Shown here in pieces: positions 51,857 through 64,000 of a stretch of 64,000 nt of DNA. The notes beneath the pieces are model-generated. The model did not search any database. It was given only the letters and a program-made list of their open reading frames with translations, and was not told the origin of the DNA. The stretch lies in NCBI GenBank assembly GCA_900088475.1, contig FLMG01000265.1, positions 255,124 through 319,123 on the forward strand. Direction: 5' to 3'. The stretch is from Hyphochytrium catenoides. Taxonomy: Eukaryota > Sar > Hyphochytriomycetes > Hyphochytriales > Hyphochytriaceae. The position numbers and the translations under genes are program-made. The stretch's first letter is position 1; each line of letters opens with the position of its first letter.

Positions 51857-53227
51857 GATGGGCCCTGTCAAATCACCAAATCTACGTTGCCTGACCAGCA
51901 GCCAATATGATGCTATGCTACTGATATGTGAGCTGTTGCCTCAGCCCATGTAGACCTTTGATCTGAAGCTTCTGGAATACCAAACTTCTAACCTCCTGGC
52001 CCTAAATTCTTAGTGAGTACCATAGAATCTACGACTTCACTGCAAGCTCATCGATCAGCTTATCTTCCATCGGGGCCCTTTCTACGACTTTTGCGAATTT
52101 CAGAGCTTCATCTGCACATGTCTGCATGTCCACAGTGTTTTATTGTTGAAGAGCGGCGACTAGAGAATGATTTCCAACAAAGAATGATTTTCGCCAGTTT
52201 GTGACTCCATTTTCGCCGCAAATAATTTTCGGCCCCAGCATCCGCACTTTAGAGCGCACATATGCGCATTTATCTCCTAGGCAGTGACAAAAGCAATCAT
52301 TCCTGAGGATATGCCGCTAAAGCATGGGACTCTCTGTGTTGCTGATGCGTATTACCCAAACATTCGCCAGTGAAAGCCTGGACTGGCAGATAACAAGAAA
52401 CTTGTAACGCCTGGTCTAATTCTGAATACCGCAGCTCTTTCACACCTACAGTGGCTCACTCAATTGGGATTCCCAAGGGTTATTCCGAATGAGATGATTA
52501 TGACCTACACTTCCTACCCTAATCTTACAGGTGCGCACTAGGCGTTGAGACCAATCCTTACCCACCCATCCTTGTTGACAAACACAACGGGCTTGTCCCC
52601 CTAAGAGTTTTCTTTAGGTTCTATTCCAGCTCCAGCCTGCCTGACAACCCAAGGGGAGGGCCCATAATACCAAGGTTTAGTTAGATTCTGGGGCAATTTT
52701 TGGGCGGATCCTTGGCATCCTCTCTCCTTCAACATGAGATGTGACCTCTCATCAACTCTAGAGCATGGCTTCTCGGGAAGAATGTGAGTGAGCGATGGAA
52801 GCAGTTGATGCTGGCGAGGAAGAGTGCAAGCCAGAGCCCCCGTGACTTGTGATAATAAGCCCGAGTTTCACTCCGGAGAGATATAAGTAGAGTGCCCCTA
52901 AAATGATCCTGATGTCGTTTCGTGAAGGGAAAGAGAGCCAACAGGAGCCCCCGAAGATTGGAAGGAGTAGCAGCTGAGCCGCAGGGCAGGGCCAGGCAAG
53001 GCTCAGGGGCGGGGCAGGGAGAGGAAGAGGCGAGTCAAGCAGCTCCACTTGCAGGACAAGAGGGAAGAGGTTGGGATGACCACCAGCAGCCAGACCACGG
53101 CAGGGAGGAAGAGGAAGCACGAAGGAAAGACCGAGGAAGGAGAGAGAGAGAGAGAGAGGAAGAGAGAGAGAGAGAGAGGTGAGTGTGTGTGAGCGAGAGA
53201 AAGACGCCTAATAGCGAGGAGAATGGT
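51857..53227. other. Divergent spacer (ATG13 / MAP3K)
   Basis: 1.4 kb with no supported gene. It ends in a GA microsatellite (53141-53178) and GTGTGT just before the proposed MAP3K start. Likely both promoters. Confidence 0.5.
53141..53178. repeat. GA microsatellite
   Basis: Two near-pure GA runs separated by GGAAG, 50 bases upstream of the MAP3K start, in a promoter or 5' UTR position. Confidence 0.9.
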
Positions 53228-56200
53228 ATGAAGAAGACGGTTGAAGGGTGAGTGTGAGCTAAGCCAGGTTCGTTCTTCTTCTATTCTTTCCTGTCGTGCT
53301 CCTCGCCTGCCCGTGGGACTGCGGTAGCCTTCCTCCTCCATCAGCCGCGCGATTGGAGCCATCGGTCCATGTGTTCCTGCGCAACCGATTGATCGCCGCC
53401 ACCTGTAGAAGTGGTGTTCTCTCTCTCGGTGTATTCTCCCTCTTCTTCACTTATCGGGAGCCCCTGCATCCTTCTATATCTCTCCTTTTACCTCGCACAA
53501 GTTGTGAGACTTATTGTTTGACTGGCAAGTAACGCATCTCGCTCATCTTCTCCCTCCTGTTGTCTACCTTCTTCTCCCGTCATGAGTATATCGGTGGTCT
53601 AATCCCAAACTAGAGATCTTCGAGACATCCACAACCCCTTGATCGACGAGGACATCCTGCCGTGACAGCCTCTCTGTGCCTCTACTTCCAAGAGGGACTG
53701 GCCTATCTGTCAGCGTGCTACCCTATCTGTCTTTCGGTCTTCTCCCGGCGGAGGTCTTGTTTACATTCATGTACCACAGATCATCTACAGATCTTTCTAC
53801 CTTTCCGCGCCGTTCCTCTAATGTTATCTAGAGGTTGGAAGAGCACCTTCGGAACTCCAATCGGCAACCTCAGAGAGCAACGACCGCCAACCAAATCCAG
53901 CAGAACGGAAGAATGACTTACCTTTCTCCAGTGGCTCCTCGGACGGTAAGGCATTGTCTCGTCCTCTTCAGTAGGACAGGTTCTTCCTCTCTCATGTTTT
54001 CAGACCAGATTGCTCTTCACAAGTCCTGCTCAACATTAATAGTTGACCACCATTTTTGGAGTGGCTGATCGTAGTGTTGTCCTTTGTACTTCAGCCGCCG
54101 AGGACGCTTAGAGAAGCTCTGCTTGACAGCTCTTCGAGGGTCCGTTGTCAGTCGGTGAGCTACTTCTTCTACCAGATTTATCTTTGAGGCCTCTGTATCT
54201 TAGCTGCCAGTATTCCTCCTTCTCCCCTAAACAAACCGCCGTCCTGTCACCTGGTGTCCTTCTACCTTCACTAAGTATGTCTACCAGACAGTCAGTCCTG
54301 CTGTTGGCTCATTACCTAAGCTCTCTTCTAGCCGTCTTCCATCTATGCAGAGGCGAAGGATCATCTTTCATCCCCTCGTCGGGAGCGCCAGGTGTCCGGT
54401 CGTAACATCAAGAACACGTTACGGCTGACCGCGATGGAGCCAAACCATACAGGGGCCGACAATAATAACGAGTATCGTGTTCGATTGCATCCAAGACCCG
54501 TCCAGGTCGTGCTGGGTCACCCTGAAGGGCTCAAAGGAAGAGACAAATACCGTCAGGCGACTCCAGGTGAAGAGACAGAGTAACAGTGCAATTAGCTCCT
54601 CTTGCTCTTCTGGTAACCTTGCTCCCTAAAATGAAGGTTTTGCTTCGTCTTTCCTTGCCCGCTAGAGTGGCATGTAAGCACTCTTTCTGGCCACCGTCGA
54701 GTTGGTTCACGTTTTTGTCCAATTTTCTGAGATTCAAAGCGCTTGATTTTGCTTCGGTTCCCAGTCTAACCTGCTTTTCCAAGCAGAAGCAGAGGAAAAC
54801 AACTTGTTCTACCCTGGAAGGAAGGTGCGATCACCCGCACTTAAGTCTCACTCGGTCTCTGACGCGCCAGAAGTAACAAGAGAGCATTTCTCTCTTGACC
54901 TCACTCCTAAGCCTCTGTCCCTCGTCAAAAGTCTGTCAACGCCTGACTATGGAGCGAAAATGGTTGAGGAAAGACCTCCAACCAGGGAAGGTGGGGGAGA
55001 CGTGAGAGCGCAACTGGAAAGGCTAAGTCTCGAGAAGGGAGCCGGAGGAAGAATAGGCTCCTCATTTCCTATCTCGTTAGAGGCACAAAGTGGGCTCAAC
55101 TCGTTCAAGAAGCCTGAAACTGTTCGCTCCCATTCAGTGGGATCCACCTCGGTCTCAGTAAGGCCGATCTCCATCCAGGACTACGAGCAGGACACGCTTC
55201 CCATTTCTCCAGCCTCTTCACCGACGGGTACGGAGAAAGACAATCAGGCAGGGGACAAACGAAGAGATAGAACAGTAGCCAATTCGGAACCTAGGGCTGA
55301 AGCTGAAGGAGTGGGACCCGGAAGAAGAGACTACCCAAATCGCAGGCTGCCTAGCCAGAGGGTTCGCTTGGATGATGTGCGACAGCCTTCGAAAAGGTAA
55401 GTGCGTGAACTGCGATTAAACTTGTTCATTGCCTAGACGCGCTCGGTACAGATAGCGTATATTGTCTTTGTATCTTGATTGTTGTTCTCACATCACCTCC
55501 TTGTCTAGGGTGTCCTTTGCCTGTACAGCTTAATCCCCTTATGTGCCAGGCAGTAGTAGGGGCTAACTTATCGTTTATTATGTCTCAGCCCTCTCACCTT
55601 GCAACTGGACAGCCCGTCGGATCAACCTGGCACAAGCATATCGCAGCACCATTCAAATGGTGGGCGAGTGCCTTCCTGGACTGCCGAGGTGACAAGCGTT
55701 AGGACCCCGGTCGAGATCAGCCACAGACGAGGGAGATCTGGTTTAAGGCTCCAAGGGGTAAGAGGGACCTCTTTGACGCCGGACCGGGACCCTCTTCTCC
55801 CCGACAATCAGGAGGAAGAGCTCCCACGTGCCTCCTCCTTCTCGTCGCCTTCGACATCATCTCTCTCTTTAGCCTCGTTGGCATCAAAAGAACCTCGAAG
55901 TCCTTCTAGAGGCAAAAGGGAAGCCTGGGTACAAGATAAAGCTGAAAACCCAACCATAGCAAGGATCCGTCTAATGAAGAACCAGAGAAGCAACAGTTTG
56001 GATTCAGGGTCCCCTGCAAAGCAGCAGAAGAGTCAACTTAAGTCGTCTGGTTCTTTTGGCTCTGTGAGGAGTGAGGAAAGAGAGAGCATTAGCGGAGGTA
56101 GCGATGGAGGAAGACACCAGTTCCCACTCTGGAAAAATAAGAGATTAGCAGACTCTCTCTGCCTTTCTGATGGTAGCGCATTAAGCAACCAAGTCGAACC

Positions 56201-58313
56201 GAGTACCAGAGCAGGTTTGCACATGGGAGAAAGAAAAGACCAAGAGGGAGATGAGCCAGCCGTGTCCGCCCTAAGCGGGGAAGGCAGGGATAAGAAGGTG
56301 AGGTGAATTCCCCGACGTCTGTTCATGCTGATGGTGCTAACATCCATCCTTCATGATACCTCTAGGGTTCAGCTGGCGAATGGCTTACCGATAAGAGGCA
56401 AAACTCTTTTTTCTCGTCTTCTGCCGGGGATGTTGAATGTCCACAAGAGAACAACAATCGCTCTCTGGCCTCTGCTTTGCAGCTAGCTGCGACTGAGACC
56501 TGCCGAAGCTTCCGGTGGAAGAAGGGAGAGTTAATCGGGCAAGGAACGTATGGAAAGGTACTGAGAAGATAGCTACTAAGTCTCTTCTGGTCTCTTCTAG
56601 CTCAACTATATATCGTCAAAGCTCAGTCTTCGCTGCTGTATGCGTTCACCATAACGCTCTCATCGCCGTCGTTGACGAAAGAGAGTATTATCTTCTCTTT
56701 GTCCCTTCCCTGTTGCAGACGCAATGGGCGCCTCGTTTCTTCTTCTTACTCTTCTCGATGCTGCTTGCAATAGGTCTACAAGGGCTTAAATGAGGAAACA
56801 GGCCGTCTCTTTGCCGTCAAGCAGATTGAGCTGTCGCTGTGCTCTCAGGCCCAGAAGCAGCAGATTCGGACAATTCAGCAGGAGATAAAGCTTATGAAAG
56901 TTTTAGATCACGATCATATCGTGAGGTACCTTGGCTCAGACTCGGATGACGAGTTTCTTTATATTTTCTTAGAGTTCGTCCCAGGAGGTTCTATCGCGAG
57001 GTGAGCAAGTAGCAGAGTTGAGCCCAAAGTAGGGAGCGAAGAGGAGCGGAGGAAAATTAGAGAAAGTGCTAGAGGGAAGTGTGATGGTAAGGTGAAGATT
57101 TCGTAGGCAAGGGAGCGAATTGAAAGACTGTAGAGAGTGGGGAGGCCTGGTATCACCGAAATCAGCCCTGCTCGTCATGACGAGCAGACTTTGAGGCCAA
57201 TTTTGGGAGGAATTCCCTAACTAGTCGTCAAGAGATATAAGGGGAGATGAAGTTTGGTGGCTATGTTACTCAGCCACCTCTCCGCCTCTTCCAGTTTACT
57301 CGCCCAATTCGGGGTTTTCAATGAAGATCTCATCCGCCTGTATACAAGACAGATTCTTCAGGGCGTGGAGTACCTGCATAGCATGGGAATTGTGCACAGG
57401 GATATCAAAGGTAGGAAACAATAGCCAAGCGTTCTTAGTTGCCTTTCTTGACAAAAAAAAATAGCCTTGATGGTTTTCATTTGACCCGCTACTGACAACA
57501 AGGAGAAGTTCCCCTACATTAGGGTGGGGCTGTTTGAGTGTGGGGGACAGTGACCTGGACGCAAGAGCCACACACTAGTGCGCCACACATGGCTTCCTCT
57601 TTATTGCTTTGAACAACTTCTTGGTCCATTGTCAAAATAATTCCGTTCACTGCAAAGCACCTCACCACCGTCTCTCCTGTTTTTTTGTCATTTTGTCTGG
57701 CCAGGCGGCAACGTTTTAGTCAATGACCACGGCGTTGCCAAGCTAGCAGACTTTGGCTGTTCTAAGCAAATCCAGGGTGTGATGACGCACAGTCTGGAGA
57801 AGTCTCTTTGTGCTATTCGAGGCTCGATACCTTGGATGGCACCTGAGGTCATAAAACAAGAAAGACACGGCACTAAGGCTGACATTTGGTCCGTTGGAGC
57901 GACCGTCCTTGAGATGGCTACGGCCACTCATCCCTGGCCGGCTTTCACGAACAATGTGACAGCACTATTCAAAATCGCAACAACTAAAGAGCCGCCTCCC
58001 TACCCTGAGAAAATCTCTGAGCAGATGAAGAGTTTCCTTGCGAGATGCTTTGAAATTAACCCAGGAGGTAAGTACAAGGCAGGGTCAACCAAGGTTGGAC
58101 GGGTAGAGAAGTATCGCGTAGTGGATACAGTGAAAGCATGGCTATGAATGCGAGTTATGGGAAATTGGACGTGGGAGCTGGAGAGACACAGTGTTTAAAG
58201 TTTGAGCCACAACGGAGACACTAACTATGCCCTTTTTCTCTCTTCGTCATCTCCCAGCACGAGCAACTGCAAAAGAGCTTCTTCAACATCCATTTTTAGC
58301 GCACAAGGACTAG
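53228..58313 (+). CDS. MAP3K-type (STE11/MEKK) protein kinase
   Basis: A serine/threonine kinase expected to start a MAPK cascade. Exons: 53228-53247, 53614-53661, 53834-53945, 54095-54154, 54353-54566, 54787-55396, 55613-56297, 56366-56557, 56774-57000, 57295-57410, 57705-58067, 58258-58313; 900 residues. The kinase domain is C-terminal (about 635-895): GQGTYGK (641-647), FAVKQIE with Lys663, [33 protein letters not shown], and HPFL at the end. These fit the MEKK/ANP group. The 600-residue N-terminal region is Ser/Arg/Pro-rich and disordered, full of possible phosphosites and without a recognised domain. The kinase exons are firm; the first exon (MKKTVEG) is chosen by phase only and is tentative. 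Confidence 0.92.
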
Positions 58314-58460
58314 GAAAGAGTTCGACAACGAAGAGCGAAACAGCTACAAAGAAGGTTCAGTAAACCTCGATCTGACTGAAGTAGCGTCAACCAAGAGAGA
58401 ATAAGTTGATGGAGGGATGTCATGGACATCGTTGACCATGGCCCCAGGGCGACCTAGTAC

Positions 58461-60035
58461 CTACCCGACAGCTCGAACTACAAAGGTCAACACCAGCAGA
58501 AAGAGCGACCACAAAATGAAGGAGAGTGGGAAGTAGAGTAGTCTCTGCGAGGTAGGAGTAGTAAGGAGCCAGTAGAAGAAATAAGGCGCACTCAGGCTCC
58601 ACAGCCAACCATAATACTTATCAGCTGATACCCCTTTGGTCTTCTTCAGCTGATACTCCAAGTATTGCGCGGGCATGCTTCCGAGAATAATGAAAAAGAA
58701 GTAAGTAATGGAGAAAATTGCCAGCTTGATAAGTGCAAAGATCGAGCCCCAAAGCGAGAAGTGCAACCAGGAGAAAGGGGAAAGGGCAAGATCTCCAGAG
58801 GTCTTATCAAGCTCCGGTAGGGGGGCTTCTGTGTAGATAATCGCGGATGGCTTACTCCAAAGACTCCACTTCCCATTCGGGAGCTTTCTCTGATAGCGGA
58901 ATCTGTACAAGGGATATAAAGAGTGCCTTAAGCAAAGACCTAACACCTGACGCGGAGGCGGTTGGCTAGCGGACAAGGAAGCATAGATACTGGAACCAAG
59001 ATACGCCCACAATCCAAGACACACTTCATTTAGGGGTGCAGGATAAGTAAGAAGTCTATAAAGGTAAACCAGAGCCTGCAGAAAAGAGCGACGAAGCGAA
59101 CCTGAAAGGTGTCTGAGGAGGCAATCCCGAGACCGCGGTTGATGTCCCGACTACAGACTCTGAAACTTCTCTCCATGAACCATAAAGCCAGCCTGGTCTG
59201 TAGGTCTGTATACGGTATATCCCGTGCGCGTCTCCATTCCATTGCAATACTATGGAGTCACTGGTCCTTGAAATAGCTCTGGGTGGACCGCCCTGGTGTC
59301 CATCTAACTATATATAATGATAGCCAGACAGCCAGGTCCAGACCTCAAGTAAATATTATGGACAATGGGCGCCATAGAAAGCTAATAAGGACGTACCTTG
59401 GAGGGTGGCAAAGTCCTTGCCTGGACCTCAGGCCCCCACGGACCCCAAGCACCGGAACTTCCATTAGTTTGACGCTTCCTAGCCCTCACTGCTAGAACAT
59501 ACTCTGTATTGGGCTGCAGGCTTGAGACTTCGCATATGGACTGAGGCGTGCTAGAACAGACTAAAGACCATGTTTTGGTCAGCGTATTTCCTTCCGCGCA
59601 TTTAACCTAGACAATATGGCAGCGGTAAAGAGGAGGTCATCGTCTTCGATGGCACACATTGTAAACCTCGGCTGTCAGTGAATCAAGGTATCCCCACACT
59701 AGTGACCTCTTGATCGAGCTCTTAATGAACTTCTAGCTAATATGAAGCTTATCTTTTTTCCAGGGATGCAGTACCTGATAGTGCAGACCGTTTTTGCCAG
59801 GCGGTGGCTCCCACGTCACGGTTATGGATTCTGAAGTCTGCCGCTGGATTTGAGGGACCACGATTTCACCCTCGCCTTCAGGAGCCAAACCATCATTCCG
59901 GTCAGCGGATGTAAGCTGCCAGAGAGCGGGCAGTATGCAAACGAGCCCGAGTAGCAGAAATTTAATGGGTCTCGCGACGGGAGCAAACGTAACAAGATGC
60001 ATCATAACTCCGACTAAGCAGCAGGATCTCTTCAA
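58461..60035 (-). CDS. Membrane protein with two fibronectin type III domains
   Basis: Four exons: 60035-59775, 59606-59397, 59292-59102, 58902-58461; 367 residues. A signal or first anchor (FLLLGLVCILPALW; start at Met1 or the Met at 60005) leads to two FN3 domains: the first with SITVTWEPP and NTEYVLAVRARK, the second with SIVLQWNGD, YRIQTYRPGW and FRYQRKLPNGKWS. FN3 repeats usually mediate extracellular or lumenal protein contacts. At least three hydrophobic spans follow (WGSIFALIKLAIFSITYFFF; YGWLWSLSAPYFFYWLL; FILWSLFLLVLTFVV) and the chain ends RAVG. FN3 modules ahead of several spans and no kinase or phosphatase is unusual; I do not recognise the family. It converges with the MAP3K, 147 bases between stops. 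Confidence 0.8.
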
Positions 60036-61631
60036 TGTGTGAAGGGTAAAGCCTGGTCAGGAAGAAAGTCCTGACTTCTACCTCTGACATTCACATGCTA
60101 GGTCTCAGCAGGGCACGGCATGCTTGCTTGACCGCTGCATCAGAAGGTCATTAAGACGCTCTTCTCTCTTGATTAAAGCAACCGCATGGGGAAGGACCGT
60201 TGAAGCTGTAGCCCAAGTCCTTGAAGGAGCAAAGGATGTTTGGCAGCAAAGAGATCTATGAAGCAGCATCAGCTGAGCGGGCATTCTGGCTCTGGGCAGG
60301 AAGGATCAGCCATCATCGGTGAAAGATCGCAACAAGGATCCACAGCACCTTACCTTAGCCGAAGAATCTCCCTCCAAAAAAAGCCCTTCTTTTATACTCC
60401 GGAGTACCAAAAGTAAAATAACGTACGACGTCGTACTGCCAGTTTGGCAACATTCCGTTTGTACGTACATCTCTGTCAGAAGAGTTCGTAGACCTTGTTA
60501 CCACAAAAAGAAATCAATTGACCGTCGTGGTGTGTAATCCCTCTGTACCAACAGCTAGTTTTATAAAGCTTCTGTACATGTGGGCTTTTATGCAGGCTAT
60601 TTCGCTTGGAAATTAGATTCTTATTGCTTTAGGAGACTACAGTATGATGGCCTTACCGATAAATTGGTGCAATCAACCTCAAATCCAATCATTCTTCTTT
60701 CAAAAAAATCATTGAGTCCGAGAGACAGATTGACAGGGACAGGCCCATTCAGTACTACTGTCAATGCCGAGAAAGGACCTCCAAAGCCTGAAAAAAGTAA
60801 AGAGGTTTAATGGAAAAATGTTAGCACAAGAAAGCTGGCTGATAATCTTGATGGTTGTATGCCGAACAGCTTGTAACAGGGACAACGGGCCTCTTTTGTC
60901 ATCATCAGATGGGGAGGAAAATGAAAGGGATGACAAAGACAGGGGGGAAATTTTTGGAGTACAGTAGAAAGAAGCGGTAGAAAGATTATGAGACAGAGAG
61001 AGGTAGAGAAATGACTGAAGGGAGAGAGTTCGGTGATAATACCAAGGCTTTCGCTGACCAAATGCCGAGACAGAGCAAACTCAAGAGGCAAAAGGTTGAG
61101 GAGAGAGATAGGAAAATGAAGGTGTTCTCTGAGAGGAAGGAAAGGGGGGGATGGTCACGGTACGGTGGTCATCAGGAGTATCACGATGCGGACAAATAAT
61201 TAGCCCCCAACAAAGCGCCTGAGACAAGGGAGCCGAGATGCCAGTCAGAACCGAAAGCTGCAGAAAAAGTCAGCCCGATACTCTGGTTGTTCTTGAACCT
61301 TCATTGATTCTGATTCAGAGGCGGCGACGTGAAGACCACGCTGAAAGTACTTTCCATATAGTAAACGGAAGATTAGTGAAGACCATTGCCGTAGGTTGTC
61401 CCTCAAGGATACATTTCTTTAGACTCCACGTCGGGGTCTGCCTTGATAGGGAAGCTCTCCTACCTTGCTTGACAGAGTTCGGTGAGAGACGATTCTGGAA
61501 GTGTTCGCCGTGAATCTTTGCGTTATAGAAACAAAGAATCTATGCGTTGTTGAGCCATAGTCTGCGATAGGGCCTGTATCGCCGACGACGTCAAGTGTTT
61601 GTGACGTTGGAGATTCCTATTTCAAAGCAAC
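60036..61631. other. Divergent spacer (FN3 membrane protein / PX kinase)
   Basis: 1.6 kb, slightly more AT-rich than its surroundings, no supported gene. Holds two short perfect palindromes (60423-60436, 60460-60469), listed separately. Confidence 0.5.
60423..60436. promoter_or_regulatory. 14-bp perfect palindrome with GACGTC core
   Basis: GTACGACGTCGTAC reads the same on both strands and has the GACGTC core bound by many bZIP factors. A second palindrome, TGTACGTACA, lies at 60460-60469. Both sit in a divergent promoter region. Function is inferred from symmetry and place only. Confidence 0.3.

Positions 61632-64000
<2,369 letters not shown>

Overview
The window is nuclear DNA of a protist-like eukaryote. 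Almost every gene is cut by many short introns (about 50-370 bases) with GT..AG ends, pyrimidine-rich 3' ends and often a CTAAC-like branch point. Base composition is near balanced, with long CT/GA microsatellites, two of which sit next to runs of N (11098-11213, 40209-40289). DNAAF1, a factor needed to assemble axonemal dynein, indicates a lineage that builds motile cilia or flagella. ATG13, a Stealth-family transferase, an RS-tailed cyclophilin, kinesin-13 and a PX-AGC kinase fit a free-living unicellular eukaryote. I could not place the phylum. I rebuilt the genes by hand by matching splice sites and reading phase; all exon sets given as complete close in phase.

Layout: a partial exon at the left edge; Stealth protein (-, 1407-3306); an 18-exon polytopic membrane protein of unknown family (+, 5502-9873); DJ-1/PARK7 (+, 11241-12999); cyclophilin with RS tail (-, 13340-16105); a mostly empty 3 kb; CNNM/ACDP transporter (+, 19227-21256); an unrecognised basic protein (-, 21662-23157 and probably further 5'); a tandem MAPR/cytochrome b5-like protein (-, 24168-25007); DNAAF1 (+, 25812-28382); kinesin-13 (-, 28826-33127); an SLC25A44-like mitochondrial carrier (-, 34177-36281); ribokinase (+, 37212-38786); a 273-residue orphan (-, 38902-39723); a CT-rich, gapped 2.8 kb; a small CxxH/CxxC protein (-, 42565-42987); a roughly 1,030-residue coiled-coil protein (+, 43375-48633); ATG13 (-, 48882-51856); a MAP3K (+, 53228-58313); an FN3-FN3-membrane protein (-, 58461-60035); and a PX-domain AGC kinase cut by the right edge (+, 61632-64000).

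Neighbours mostly alternate in strand, with short convergent spacers (115-450 bases) and longer divergent ones (about 0.4-3 kb). There is no operon and no obvious shared pathway. The loose themes are cytoskeleton and flagella (DNAAF1, kinesin-13, perhaps the coiled-coil protein), signalling (MAP3K, PX-AGC kinase), autophagy (ATG13) and membrane or organelle transport (CNNM, the carrier, the MAPR protein, two orphan membrane proteins). I found no tRNA, rRNA, CRISPR array or recognisable transposon. No single exciting new system is evident. The most unusual items are the double MAPR protein, the kinesin-13 with a microexon P-loop, a KLD loop and an open in-frame tail after its stop, the two orphan membrane proteins, and a ribokinase intron whose two sides repeat the same three codons.
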